Positions 8,197 through 16,035 of a DNA stretch of 64,000 nt are shown here, piece after piece. The notes beneath the pieces were generated by a model that saw only the letters and a list, made by a program, of their open reading frames with translations, had not been told where the DNA came from and made no database searches. How positions within the stretch are numbered: the stretch's first letter is position 1; every line of letters begins with the position of its first letter. The position numbers were made by a program, and so were the translations under genes. This stretch comes from Streptacidiphilus pinicola (GTDB lineage: Bacteria; Actinomycetota; Actinomycetes; Streptomycetales; Streptomycetaceae): positions 1 to 64,000 of the forward strand of contig NZ_QKYN01000074.1 of NCBI RefSeq assembly GCF_003258295.1, read 5' to 3'.

Positions 8197-8799
8197 TCAG
8201 CCCCTGGGCTGCTCGTTCCAGCTCGCGATGACGGGTCGGCCGTGCTCGGTGCTGAGCCGGCTGATCGTGCCCGTGGCCAGCTGGAACAGTGCTCCGTCGG
8301 CCGGGGGCAGCCCGAGGCGCCGGGCCGCGAGCACCCGCAGGAAGTGCGCGTGCGCGACCAGCACCACGTCCCCGCCGCGACCGTTCTGCAGCGCGGCCTC
8401 CGCTTTGGCGATCACCCGGTCCGCGCGGATCCCGACCTCCTCCGGCGTCTCGCCCGGGTGGTCCTGCGGTCCCGCCGCGACGCCGTCGGTCCACAGGTTC
8501 CAGGCGGGCCGGGTGCGGTGGATCTCGCGCGTGGTCACGCCCTCGTACGCGCCGTAGTCCCACTCCACCAGGTCCGGCTCGACCACCGCGCTGTCCAGGC
8601 CCGCGAGCTTCGCCGTGTCCTGGGCCCGCTGCATCGGGCTGACCAGCGCCAGGCAGATCTTGTGTTCGGCCAGCAGCGGAGCGAGCGCCCGCGCCTGCGC
8701 CTCGCCGTTCGCGGTCAGCGGCTTGTCGGTCCAGCTGGTGTGCTGGCCGGACAGGCTCCACTCGGTCTCGCCGTGCCGCACCAGGATCAGGTCGCTCAT
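8197..8799 (-). CDS. Histidine phosphatase family protein (200 aa)
   Basis: Phosphoglycerate-mutase-like phosphatase. The N-terminal LILVRHGETEWS contains the RHG motif whose His is phosphorylated, and VLVAHAHFLRVLAA near residue 150 supplies the second catalytic His. The start at 8799 (MSDLILVRHGE) fits the family. The 46-residue upstream extension in the open frame looks non-coding and would overlap the divergent gene's promoter. A TAGCGT hexamer lies 7 nt before the ATG, so the mRNA may be leaderless. The substrate is unknown. Confidence 0.87.
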   Translation of the reverse strand: MSDLILVRHGETEWSLSGQHTSWTDKPLTANGEAQARALAPLLAEHKICLALVSPMQRAQDTAKLAGLDSAVVEPDLVEWDYGAYEGVTTREIHRTRPAWNLWTDGVAAGPQDHPGETPEEVGIRADRVIAKAEAALQNGRGGDVVLVAHAHFLRVLAARRLGLPPADGALFQLATGTISRLSTEHGRPVIASWNEQPRG

Positions 8800-8893
8800 G
8801 CCCGCCACGCTACCGGCCGACGCGGCCGACCGCCCCGGCGTCGGCCCGAATTCGGTCGCCGCCTCCGGGCCCTTACCCCTAGCCTGCGGGGAC

Positions 8894-9721
8894 ATGAGCA
8901 GTCGACTGCGCGCCGTCGCGGCACAGAACCAGGCCATCGCCGAGACCGGCCGCTACCTCGCGGCCGACGGCACCGAGGTCGAGATCGGCCCCGCGCTCGC
9001 CGCCGCCGTCGCCGGCACCCGGTGCGTCGGCCCGGACGAGCCGCTGAGCGTGCCGACGGGAAGCTTCGCGACGGTGGTCGAGGTGACGGCGGAGGGCAGC
9101 CTCGGCGCCGCGCGCCGCGTCGTGGCCGACGGCCCGGTCGCGGTGCTGAACTTCGCCTCCGCGCGCAACGTCGGCGGCGGCTACGTCGGCGGCGCCCGTG
9201 CGCAGGAGGAGGACCTGTGCCGGCAGGCCCTCCTCTATCCCTGTCTGCTGGAAGCACCCGAGTACTACGAGGCGCACCGTGCCTCCGACGACCTCGGCTA
9301 CAGCGACCGCGTCATCTGGTCCCCGGCCGTCCCCGTCCACCGCGGCGAGCGGGGCGACCTCCTCGCCGCGCCCTTCGCGGCGTCCTTCCTCACCAGCCCC
9401 GCGCCCAACGCCGGCGCGCTGCTGCGGCGCGAGCCGGACGCCGGCCCCCGGATCCGCGAGGCGCTGGCCCGGCGGTCCGGCCGGGTGCTCGGCGTCGCGG
9501 CGCAGGAGGGTGCGCGGCAGCTGGTGCTGGGCGCGTGGGGGTGCGGCGTCTTCCGGAACGACCCCCGCGAGGTCGCGGGGGCGTTCCGTGCGTGGCTCGC
9601 CCCGGGCGGCGCCTACCACGGGGCGTTCGAGCGTGTGGTCTTCGCGGTGTGGGACCGCAGCGAGCCGTCCGCGAACCGTTCTGCCTTCGAGCGGACGTTC
9701 GGCGGCTCGGCGCTGCGGTAG
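8894..9721 (+). CDS. TIGR02452-type microbial poly(ADP-ribose) glycohydrolase-like protein
   Basis: Macrodomain-fold protein of the bacterial PARG type. Its signature is clear: NFASARNVGGGYVGGARAQEEDLCR, with GGG at residues 94-96 and the catalytic QEE at 104-106, followed by LLYPCL and, near the end, LGAWGCGVFRNDP. The family removes ADP-ribose from modified proteins or hydrolyses poly(ADP-ribose). The length (275 residues) is normal. A TAGCCT hexamer ends 8 nt before the ATG. No ADP-ribosyltransferase gene is visible nearby, so the partner is unknown. It is divergent from the histidine phosphatase gene. Confidence 0.88.
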   Translation: MSSRLRAVAAQNQAIAETGRYLAADGTEVEIGPALAAAVAGTRCVGPDEPLSVPTGSFATVVEVTAEGSLGAARRVVADGPVAVLNFASARNVGGGYVGGARAQEEDLCRQALLYPCLLEAPEYYEAHRASDDLGYSDRVIWSPAVPVHRGERGDLLAAPFAASFLTSPAPNAGALLRREPDAGPRIREALARRSGRVLGVAAQEGARQLVLGAWGCGVFRNDPREVAGAFRAWLAPGGAYHGAFERVVFAVWDRSEPSANRSAFERTFGGSALR

Positions 9722-9722
9722 C

Positions 9723-9870
9723 TCAGGCCCGGCGGGCGCTGAGGTAGAGCTTGGCGAGGCCGAAGTCGGCGTCGGGGTCCTCCACCCCCGTGGTGAAGAC
9801 GCCGACGAACTCCTTGCTGGAAGCCGCCCAGCGAGCACAGCGCGTGGAGCTGGTCCTTGGTGAAGGCGCA
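9723..9870 (-). pseudogene. Remnant of an unidentified gene
   Basis: On the minus strand this stretch reads SKEFVGVFTTGVEDPDADFG, then LAKLYLSARRA and a stop at 9723. It has good codon structure but no start. Just upstream in another frame is CAFTKDQLHALCSLGGF, which looks like the continuation before a frameshift. It therefore looks like the 3' end of a decayed gene between the PARG and PhzF-like genes. I cannot name the family. Confidence 0.35.
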
Positions 9871-9896
9871 GCCGTGACGTCGATCCGGAGGTTCCG

Positions 9897-10574
9897 CTAC
9901 CCGATCCGGCGGACCTCGACCGGCGCGACGCGGCCGCCGACCTCCACCGTGCCGTCCGCGCCCGGGCGCGTCAGGATCTGCGAGCCGACGCCCTGCCGGA
10001 TGTCCAGCGGCCGGCCCAGCTCCGCGGTCAGCACGACCGCCGCCGCGCCCGTCGCCTCGTCCTCGTCGATGCCGTCGCCGCGGCCGGGGAAGCCCCGGGT
10101 GCGGACGGAGCCTGACGGCTCGTCGGACCAGGCCCAGGCGTAGAGCCAGCCGGTGCCCGGCGGCGGGACCTCCAGCGCGTCCACCTCGGCGACGCTGCCG
10201 TGGTGCTGCGTCCTGCGGCCCGAGGCCCAGTCCGCGCGGCCGCGGATCCAGTGGAACTCGCCGTCCTGCCAGGCCGGGACGTCGCCGGCCTCGGGGCGCA
10301 GCAGCTCCACCGGGTACCCGTGCTCGCGCAGCAGCCAGGAGGTGCCGACCAGGGGGTGGCCGGCGAAGAGCAGGCGAGCGCTCGGAGTGTAGATGTCGAC
10401 CCGGCCGCCGGCCGCGTCGTCGACGAACACCGTCTCGGAGAAGCCGAGTTCGCGGGCCAGTTCCTGGCGCTGCTCGCGCGCGGGGTAGGCGCCGCCGTCC
10501 AGGACCACCCCCAGCGCGTTGCCGGCGGTGCCGCCGGGGCCGCAGAAGACGCGCAGCACATGAAGATCGTTCAT
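9897..10574 (-). CDS. PhzF-like isomerase-fold protein lacking the catalytic Glu
   Basis: Resembles the PhzF/epimerase family: the N-terminus HVLRVFCGPGGTAGNALGVVL, FSETVFV near residue 45, IYTPSARLLFAGHPLVG at 61-77 and EDEATGAAAVVL near 165. In active PhzF proteins the motif before F-x-GH contains a catalytic Glu (TP..ELPF). Here residue 67 is Arg, so ordinary isomerase chemistry is unlikely. At 225 residues it is shorter than the usual 260-290. The start at 10574 (MNDLHVLRVF) matches homologues better than the longer frame from 10616. It lies between two gene remnants. Confidence 0.7.
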   Translation of the reverse strand: MNDLHVLRVFCGPGGTAGNALGVVLDGGAYPAREQRQELARELGFSETVFVDDAAGGRVDIYTPSARLLFAGHPLVGTSWLLREHGYPVELLRPEAGDVPAWQDGEFHWIRGRADWASGRRTQHHGSVAEVDALEVPPPGTGWLYAWAWSDEPSGSVRTRGFPGRGDGIDEDEATGAAAVVLTAELGRPLDIRQGVGSQILTRPGADGTVEVGGRVAPVEVRRIG

Positions 10575-10663
10575 GGACCCCATCCAAGCAGCCCCCGTCT
10601 CTTGTACTTGGTTCAAGAGGCGGAGTTCGTCAGCGAGGCCGCCCAGACGTTGCGGCAGATGCA

Positions 10664-11102
10664 GACCCCACCGCCCCGCTGCGCGGCAGCACCATCGGCG
10701 ACGCCTTTGGCCTGTGCTGGTTCCTGAGGGACGTCGACGGCTTGCGGACGGTCGGTCACGGCGGCGCCGGCAACGGGCAGTTCGCCGAGCTGCTGCTGGT
10801 GCCGGAGCGCGGCTTCGCCGTTTCGGTCATGTCCAACGGCGGCCCCGGCGGGGTCGCGCTCAACCTGGAGGTCGTGCGGTTCGCGCTGGAGCACTACCTC
10901 GGCGTCGTCGACCGCGACCCGGAGCCCGTCCCCTACGTGCCGGCCGAGGTGGCCCCGGCCGCCGGCGTCTACGAGATCGACGTCATGACCCTCACCATCC
11001 GGGCGGAGGAGGGAGCCGCCGCGCCGACGCTGGAGGTGGTGATCAAGCCGGAGATCCGATCCGCCTCGCCGAAGGAACTGCCCGGCTCTTCGGCCGGACC
11101 CG
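10664..11102 (+). pseudogene. C-terminal fragment of a serine hydrolase (beta-lactamase family)
   Basis: The plus-strand frame through FGLCWFLRDVDGLRTVGHGG, NGQFAELLLVPERGFAVSVM and SNGGPGG is typical of the third conserved region and C-terminus of class C beta-lactamase-like serine hydrolases. The SxxK and YxN parts and any start codon are missing upstream, where the frame turns into noise. The 3' end reads KPEIRSASPKELP and then runs on into the antisense of the next gene without the usual ending. It is therefore truncated at both ends. No functional product is expected. Confidence 0.65.
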
Positions 11103-11120
11103 GTAGACCCCCGCGGGCGC

Positions 11121-12794
11121 TCAGCCGCGCAGCCGCGCGGCCAGCAGCGCGACGTCGTCCTCGGCCGGGGCGGCGGAGAGCCGGCTGAGCGCCGTGTCCA
11201 GCAGGCGCTCCAGCGGGGCGTCCGGATCCAGGTCCAGCGCGGCCAGGGCCTCGAGGGAGTCCTCGATGTCCTCGCCGCGTCGCTCCACCAGCCCGTCCGT
11301 GAACAGCAGCAGCACCGAACCGGGCGGCAGGCGCAGCGTGGTGCTGCCGTAGTGGCGGACGCCGGCGCCCAGCGGCGGATCGCCGGGCAGCTCCGCGAAC
11401 TGCGTGCCGAGACCCCGCCGCAGCAGCAGCGGCGGCAGATGCCCGGCGCCGGCCAGGGTGACCGTGCCCGCCTCCGGATCGATCTCCGCGACCAGGCAGG
11501 TCGCCACCCGGTCCAGGCCCAGGGCCTCGACCGTGCGCTGCGCCTCGCTGAGGATCTTCTCCGGGCCCCAGCCCTGGAAGGCCAGCGCGCGCATCAGCGA
11601 GCGGTACTCGCCCATCGTCGCGGCCGCCTCCAGGCCGTGGCCCATCACGTCGCCGACCACCAGCAGCGTCCGGCCCCCCGGCAGCGCCATCGAGTCGAAC
11701 CAGTCGCCGCCCACCTCGGCCGTCTTGCCGGCCGGGAGGTAGCGGCCCGCGCACTCGACGTCGCCGTGCGGGCGGGTCCGCTCCGACAGCAGCGCCCGCT
11801 GCAGCACCAGCGCCGTCTCGTGCTCGTGGGCGAAGCGCTGCGCGTTGCTGATGCTGTTGGCCGCCCGGCGCGCCAACTCGCCCACCAGCTCCACGTCCTC
11901 CGCGGTGAACGGCGGCGAGTCCCCGGCCCGGCAGAGATTGACCACGCCGATCACCCGCCCGCGCGCCCGCAGCGGCACCACCAGCGCCGAGTGGATGCCG
12001 AGCCGCCGGTAGCGGGCGACCCGGTCCGCGTCCGGCGCCTCCAGCGCCATCTGCTCGTCCGCGGGGGAGTTGGAGACGACCGGCCGCTCCTCGGCCACAC
12101 AGCGCGCGGCGGCCGAGCTGGGCTGCGGGCTGTGCGTCGCGCCCGGCGCGCCGAACCAGCGCCCGGCCTTCACCAGCGCGGGCGTGGTGCTCATCGCCAG
12201 GCGGCGCAGCCGCAGCTCCTGGCCGGGCCGCTCGTCCTGCTCGATCACGTCCACCACGGCGATGTCGGTGATCCGCGGCACCAGCAGCCGGGTCAGCTCC
12301 TTGCAGGTCAGCTGGACGTCCAGGGTGGTGCCGATGGAGGTCGCGGCCTCGTCCAGCAGGGTGAGCCGGGTGCGGGCCCGGTCCAGCGCCTGCCGGATCC
12401 GGCGGTCCTCGGTGATCTCCAGGACCATGCCGATCACGCCGAGGACGGTGCCCTCGGCGTCCTCCAGGCGGCTGTAGGCGTTGTGCCACCAGCGCAGTTC
12501 GCCGGAGGCGTCCGCGGCTGTGGTGCCCTCCACGGTGTGGTGGCGCGGCCTGCCGTCCGCGAGCACCGCGCGCAGCTCCGCCTCGGCCGCGGCCACGTCG
12601 ATCCCGGGCACGACCTCGCCCAGCCCGCGCCCCAGGTGGGCCTCCACCGGCAGGCCGTTGAGCTGGGCGAGTGCCTCGTTGACGTAGGTGTAGCGCAGCT
12701 CCGTGTCGAGCAGGGCGATGCCGAAGACGGCACCGTCCATCACCTTCCGCGGCAGCCCCGGATCGTGGGCGTGCCGACCGTCCGCCGGACCCAT
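11121..12794 (-). CDS. PAS-GAF-PP2C (SpoIIE/RsbU-type) serine phosphatase
   Basis: Three-module regulator. A PAS domain at about residues 17-130 (GIALLDTELRYTYVNEALAQLNG) is followed by a GAF domain at about 155-320 (HSALVVPLRARGRVIGVVNL) and a SpoIIE-type PP2C phosphatase at about 340-557. Metal-ligand Asp motifs are GGDWFDSM, VVGDVMGHG, LLLFTDGLVE and EDDVALL. Proteins of this type dephosphorylate anti-anti-sigma factors in partner-switching cascades controlling alternative sigma factors. No partner genes are adjacent. The next upstream feature is the tRNA-Leu gene on the same strand, separated by a terminator. Confidence 0.92.
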   Translation of the reverse strand: MGPADGRHAHDPGLPRKVMDGAVFGIALLDTELRYTYVNEALAQLNGLPVEAHLGRGLGEVVPGIDVAAAEAELRAVLADGRPRHHTVEGTTAADASGELRWWHNAYSRLEDAEGTVLGVIGMVLEITEDRRIRQALDRARTRLTLLDEAATSIGTTLDVQLTCKELTRLLVPRITDIAVVDVIEQDERPGQELRLRRLAMSTTPALVKAGRWFGAPGATHSPQPSSAAARCVAEERPVVSNSPADEQMALEAPDADRVARYRRLGIHSALVVPLRARGRVIGVVNLCRAGDSPPFTAEDVELVGELARRAANSISNAQRFAHEHETALVLQRALLSERTRPHGDVECAGRYLPAGKTAEVGGDWFDSMALPGGRTLLVVGDVMGHGLEAAATMGEYRSLMRALAFQGWGPEKILSEAQRTVEALGLDRVATCLVAEIDPEAGTVTLAGAGHLPPLLLRRGLGTQFAELPGDPPLGAGVRHYGSTTLRLPPGSVLLLFTDGLVERRGEDIEDSLEALAALDLDPDAPLERLLDTALSRLSAAPAEDDVALLAARLRG

Positions 12795-12902
12795 GGAGCC
12801 GATCTTCCCATCAGCTGCCCCGGGCCGCCGCTCGCTCGGGGATTTGTCAGGGGATCTCCAGGGCGCGGGCCGACGCGAGGCCGCACCGCCCGCGTCGGCG
12901 CA

Positions 12903-12944
12903 GAAAAGCGATCGGCCCTCCCGGCCGAAGCCGGGAGGGCCGAT
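12903..12944 (-). terminator. Terminator downstream of tRNA-Leu
   Basis: Perfect inverted repeat with about a 15-bp stem (ATCGGCCCTCCCGGC, 12911-12925, and its complement to 12944) with loop CGAA. Read on the minus strand it is followed by CGCTTTT (12910-12903). This is the position and polarity expected to end the tRNA transcript and insulate the phosphatase gene downstream. Confidence 0.85.
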
Positions 12945-12952
12945 CCGATGCG

Positions 12953-13035
12953 TGCGCGAGGGGGGACTTGAACCCCCACGCCCCGAAGGGCACTAGCACC
13001 TCAAGCTAGCGCGTCTGCCATTCCGCCACCCGCGC
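12953..13035 (-). tRNA. tRNA-Leu (anticodon GAG)
   Basis: The 83-nt minus-strand sequence folds as a class II tRNA. The acceptor arms GCGCGGG and CTCGCGC pair with one G-U, followed by discriminator A at 12953. The D-arm is GGCGGAATGGCAGACGC. The anticodon loop CTTGAGG gives GAG, reading CUC/CUU. The long variable arm is GTGCCCTTCGGGGCG, and the T-loop GGGGGTTCAAGTCCCCC is intact. CCA is not encoded. Confidence 0.95.
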
Positions 13036-13250
13036 ATCGGAGCTGTCCGCTCGCTCCGGCCTTGCGGCCTCGCTCGCTGACGGGGTTAACCATAGCAAAG
13101 ATCAGCGGTGGTTCCGAAACGCGATTCCTGGACGTGATCATGCCGTGGACCTGCGCCGATGTGCGGCCCGCGCGGGTGGCGCACTTGGGTCGCGCGCGGG
13201 GCCGGTGGAGGATGGGGCACGAAGTGAACGACACAGAGAGGCGGAGCAGC
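13036..13250. other. Intergenic region between tRNA-Leu and the M20 gene
   Basis: Divergent promoter region. A TATGGT-like -10 for the tRNA can be read on the minus strand around 13088-13093. No further gene, repeat of note or riboswitch is recognised. The long open frame that covers it is upstream of the likely peptidase start. Confidence 0.4.
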
Positions 13251-14585
13251 GTGAGCGAGACAGTGGGTGCCAGCCGTCAGGGGGAGGGCTTCGGCGAGGC
13301 CGAGGTCGCCGAGCTGTGCCGGGACCTGATCCGGATCGACACCAGCAACTACGGTGACAACTCCGGTCCGGGGGAGCGCGCCGCCGCCGAGTACGTCGCC
13401 GAGAAGCTGGCCGAGTTCGGTCTCGAGCCGCAGATCATCGAGTCGACCAAGGGCCGCGCCAGCACCATCGCGCGCATCGAGGGCGAGGACCGGTCCCGCC
13501 CGGGCCTGCTCATCCACGGCCACACGGACGTCGTGCCCGCCAACGCGGACGACTGGACGCACCACCCCTTCGCGGGCGAGATCGCCGACGGCATGGTCTG
13601 GGGCCGCGGCGCCGTCGACATGAAGGACATGGACGCGATGACCCTCGCGGTCGTCCGCGAGCGGCTGCGCAGCGGGCGCAAGCCCCCGCGCGACATCGTG
13701 CTCGCCTTCCTCGCCGACGAGGAGGCCGGTGGCGTCTACGGCGCGCACCACCTCGTCGACAAGCACCCCGGCCTGTTCGAGGGCGTCACCGAGGCGATCG
13801 GCGAGGTCGGCGGCTTCTCCTTCACCGTCAACGAGCAGCTGCGGCTCTACCTGGTCGAGACGGCGGAGAAGGGCATGCACTGGATGCGCCTGACCGTCGA
13901 CGGCACCGCCGGACACGGCTCGATGACCAACAAGGACAACGCCATCACCGAGCTGTGCGAGGCCGTCGCCCGGCTCGGGCGGCACCAGTTCCCGGTGCGG
14001 GTCACCAAGACCGTCCGCCACTTCCTCGACGAGCTCTCCGACGCCCTCGGCGTCGAGCTCGACCCGGAGGACATGGACACCACGCTCGAGCGTCTCGGCG
14101 GCATCGCCAAGCTGATCGGCGCGACGCTGCGCAACACCGCGCAGCCGACCATGCTCGGGGCCGGCTACAAGGTCAACGTCATCCCCGGCCAGGCCACCGC
14201 GCACGTGGACGGGCGCTTCCTGCCCGGCTACGAGGAGGAGTTCCTCACCCAGCTCGACGCCGTCCTCGGCCCGCGCGTCAAGCGCGAGGACGTGCACAGC
14301 GACAAGGCCGTGGAGACGGACTTCGACGGGCCGCTGGTCGACGCGATGCAGAAGGCGCTGCGCGCCGAGGACCCGATCGCGCGCGCCGTCCCCTACACCC
14401 TCTCGGGCGGGACCGACGCCAAGGCCTTCTCCGACCTCGGCATCCGCTGCTTCGGCTTCGCGCCGCTGCAGCTGCCGCCGGAGCTCGACTTCGCCGGCAT
14501 GTTCCACGGCGTGGACGAGCGGGTTCCGGTGGACGCCCTGAAGTTCGGCGTGCGGGTGCTCGACCGCTTCATCGACGCGTGCTGA
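13251..14585 (+). CDS. M20-family metallopeptidase (444 aa)
   Basis: Dinuclear zinc hydrolase of the ArgE/DapE/CPG2 family. Metal-ligand motifs in order are HGHTDVVP (about residue 90), GRGAVDMKD (about 120), LADEEAGG (about 155, with the general-base Glu) and MFHGVDERVPVDAL at the C-terminus. The dimerisation-domain His is in GTAGHGSM (about 220). Such enzymes cleave N-acyl amino acids or dipeptides. I chose the GTG at 13251 because a GGAG precedes it and homologues begin near here; in-frame starts at 13212 (ATG) and 13224 (GTG) remain possible. The substrate cannot be assigned. Confidence 0.9.
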   Translation: MSETVGASRQGEGFGEAEVAELCRDLIRIDTSNYGDNSGPGERAAAEYVAEKLAEFGLEPQIIESTKGRASTIARIEGEDRSRPGLLIHGHTDVVPANADDWTHHPFAGEIADGMVWGRGAVDMKDMDAMTLAVVRERLRSGRKPPRDIVLAFLADEEAGGVYGAHHLVDKHPGLFEGVTEAIGEVGGFSFTVNEQLRLYLVETAEKGMHWMRLTVDGTAGHGSMTNKDNAITELCEAVARLGRHQFPVRVTKTVRHFLDELSDALGVELDPEDMDTTLERLGGIAKLIGATLRNTAQPTMLGAGYKVNVIPGQATAHVDGRFLPGYEEEFLTQLDAVLGPRVKREDVHSDKAVETDFDGPLVDAMQKALRAEDPIARAVPYTLSGGTDAKAFSDLGIRCFGFAPLQLPPELDFAGMFHGVDERVPVDALKFGVRVLDRFIDAC

Positions 14586-14639
14586 TTTCGGTCTGACTTT
14601 CGGACTTCTCCCTCTGGTGGGTGAAGGTTGCAGGGGTGA

Positions 14640-14667
14640 CGTACCCCATTTGCCGCAGCGTCGTTCA
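14640..14667 (+). promoter_or_regulatory. Sigma-BldN-like promoter of the short chaplin gene
   Basis: CGTACC (14640-14645), exactly 16 nt, then CGTTCA (14662-14667). This is one mismatch per box from the CGTAAC-N16-CGTTGA pattern I recall for the ECF sigma factor BldN, which drives chaplin genes in Streptomyces. It lies about 50 nt before the start codon. Confidence 0.55.
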
Positions 14668-14716
14668 CCCATATGCAGCTCACCGAACGGGCTGTCCCAT
14701 CTGAAGGAGGAGACCC

Positions 14717-14956
14717 ATGCAGGTCAAGAAGATCGCCGCCGTCGTCGCCACCGCGGGTGCCATCGGCCTGGCCGGTGCCGGCATTGCCAGCGCGGACGGT
14801 GCTCAGGCCCAGGGTGCGGCGTGGGGCTCCCCGGGCGTGCTGTCCGGCAACCTGATCCAGGTTCCGGTCCACGTCCCGGTGAACGTCTGCGGCAACACCA
14901 TCTCCGTCATCGGTCTGCTGAACCCGGCGTTCGGCAACCACTGCGAGAACAACTGA
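14717..14956 (+). CDS. Short chaplin (79 aa)
   Basis: Secreted amyloid-forming surface protein that coats aerial hyphae and spores. A Sec signal peptide covers residues 1-26 (VKKIAAVVATAGAIGLAGAG, cleavage after IASA). One chaplin domain follows: GSPGVLSGNLIQVPVHVPVN, VCGNTISVIGLLNPAFGNHC, with the conserved Cys pair. The short form has no wall anchor. AAGGAGGAG lies just upstream of the ATG. A sigma-BldN-like promoter precedes it and a strong terminator follows. The next gene is a long chaplin with its own promoter. Confidence 0.95.
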   Translation: MQVKKIAAVVATAGAIGLAGAGIASADGAQAQGAAWGSPGVLSGNLIQVPVHVPVNVCGNTISVIGLLNPAFGNHCENN

Positions 14957-14984
14957 GGTCAGAGCAACTGAGGTCTGTGTGACC

Positions 14985-15031
14985 GGGCACGGCTCTGGGA
15001 GGCGCCACTTCTCCCAGGGCCGTGCCCTTTT
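14985..15031 (+). terminator. Strong terminator after the short chaplin gene
   Basis: A 5' arm GGGCACGGC-CTGGGAG (14985-15001) and 3' arm CTCCCAG-GCCGTGCCC (15011-15027) form a long GC-rich hairpin with one internal irregularity, followed by TTTT (15028-15031). Confidence 0.85.
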
Positions 15032-15080
15032 GCATACCCCGCTCACCCCTGGCGAATTGTGGAGTTGATGTGGAGTCAAC

Positions 15081-15108
15081 CGTGCCTTGGGGGGCTCACT
15101 CTCGTTGG
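15081..15108 (+). promoter_or_regulatory. Sigma-BldN-like promoter of the long chaplin gene
   Basis: CGTGCC (15081-15086), 16 nt, CGTTGG (15103-15108): the same box order and exact spacing as the promoter at 14640-14667, with weaker matches to the recalled CGTAAC/CGTTGA boxes. The predicted 5' untranslated region is about 55 nt. Confidence 0.45.
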
Positions 15109-15169
15109 GAGTGGTACGGGGGCACGGGGCCTGGCAGAAGCACGAGCACGACTGAGAGCAGGGCAACAC

Positions 15170-16015
15170 ATGCGACAAGTGGCCAAACGCGGTTTGCTCA
15201 CGGTCATGGCGACCGGGAGCGTGCTGGCCTCCACCGCGGGCATCACGGCAGGGTTCGCCACGGGTTCGGCCTTCGCCGACTCGGGCGCGAACGGCGTGGC
15301 GAGCGACTCGCCGGGCGTCGGTTCCGGCAACGCGGTCCAGGTGCCGATCTCCGTTCCCGTGAACGCCTGCGGCAACACCGTCAACGTGATCGGCGCACTG
15401 AACCCGGCTTACGGCAACAAGTGCGGCAACGAAGGCGGTTCGACGCGCAGCGGTTCGGCGGGGTCCGGTGATTCGGCGGGTTCTAGCGGTTCCGACAACG
15501 GCGGCAGAGCCGGCAACGGGAGCGACGCCGGGAACGGCGGCCGCAACGGCGGTTCGGGCGGCACCGCCCAGGGCGGCGCGCACGGCTCCCCGGGCGTGGG
15601 TTCGGGCAACTCGGTGCAGGTCCCGGTCGACGTGCCGGTCAACGTCTGCGGCAACACGGTGAACGCGCCGGGCGCGGCCAACCCCGCCTTCGGCAACTCC
15701 TGCGGCAACGCTGCCCGCGGCCACGCCGGTACTCCCAGCCCCACGCCGACCCCCAGCTGCACCGGCCCGATGGGCGACAACGGCGGGTCCGGTGGGATGG
15801 GCGGCGGCTGCGGCACGGGCGGTTCGACGGGCGGCCAGCAGCCCCCGCCGCCGCAGAGCGGCAGCAGCCCCACGCCGCACAGCGGTTCCGGCACCTCGGG
15901 CAGCCACCTGGCCGAGACCGGCGGTGGCGACGACGCTCTGCTCCTGGGCTCCGCGGGCGTCCTGGTCACCGCGGGCGGCGCGCTCCTGGTCCGTCGCACG
16001 CGACGCCGCGCCTAG
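15170..16015 (+). CDS. Long chaplin with two chaplin domains and sortase signal (281 aa)
   Basis: Cell-wall-anchored chaplin. A signal peptide covers residues 1 to about 38 (ending GSAFA). Chaplin domain 1 is at about 41-88 and domain 2 at about 140-185, each with GSGN.VQVP..VPVN.CGNTVN and two Cys. A Gly/Ser/Asn-rich linker separates them and a Pro/Ser/Gly-rich wall-spanning segment follows. LAETG near residue 245 is a sortase E-type signal, before a hydrophobic helix and the RRTRRRA tail. The ATG at 15170 follows GCAGGG. The frame opens further upstream, but that part overlaps the promoter and is not protein-like. Confidence 0.94.
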   Translation: MRQVAKRGLLTVMATGSVLASTAGITAGFATGSAFADSGANGVASDSPGVGSGNAVQVPISVPVNACGNTVNVIGALNPAYGNKCGNEGGSTRSGSAGSGDSAGSSGSDNGGRAGNGSDAGNGGRNGGSGGTAQGGAHGSPGVGSGNSVQVPVDVPVNVCGNTVNAPGAANPAFGNSCGNAARGHAGTPSPTPTPSCTGPMGDNGGSGGMGGGCGTGGSTGGQQPPPPQSGSSPTPHSGSGTSGSHLAETGGGDDALLLGSAGVLVTAGGALLVRRTRRRA

Positions 16016-16035
16016 TCGTCGGGTCGTTCAGTCGT

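Noticed and set aside
12953-13035. tRNA-Leu as an integration site for a mobile element
   Set aside because: The tRNA is intact, its 3' end is followed by a normal terminator, and no duplicated 3' fragment or integrase lies nearby.
15421-15600. Gly/Ser/Asn-rich repeats suspected as a CRISPR or minisatellite
   Set aside because: They are in-frame codon repeats encoding the linker between the two chaplin domains; no conserved spacer-repeat units.
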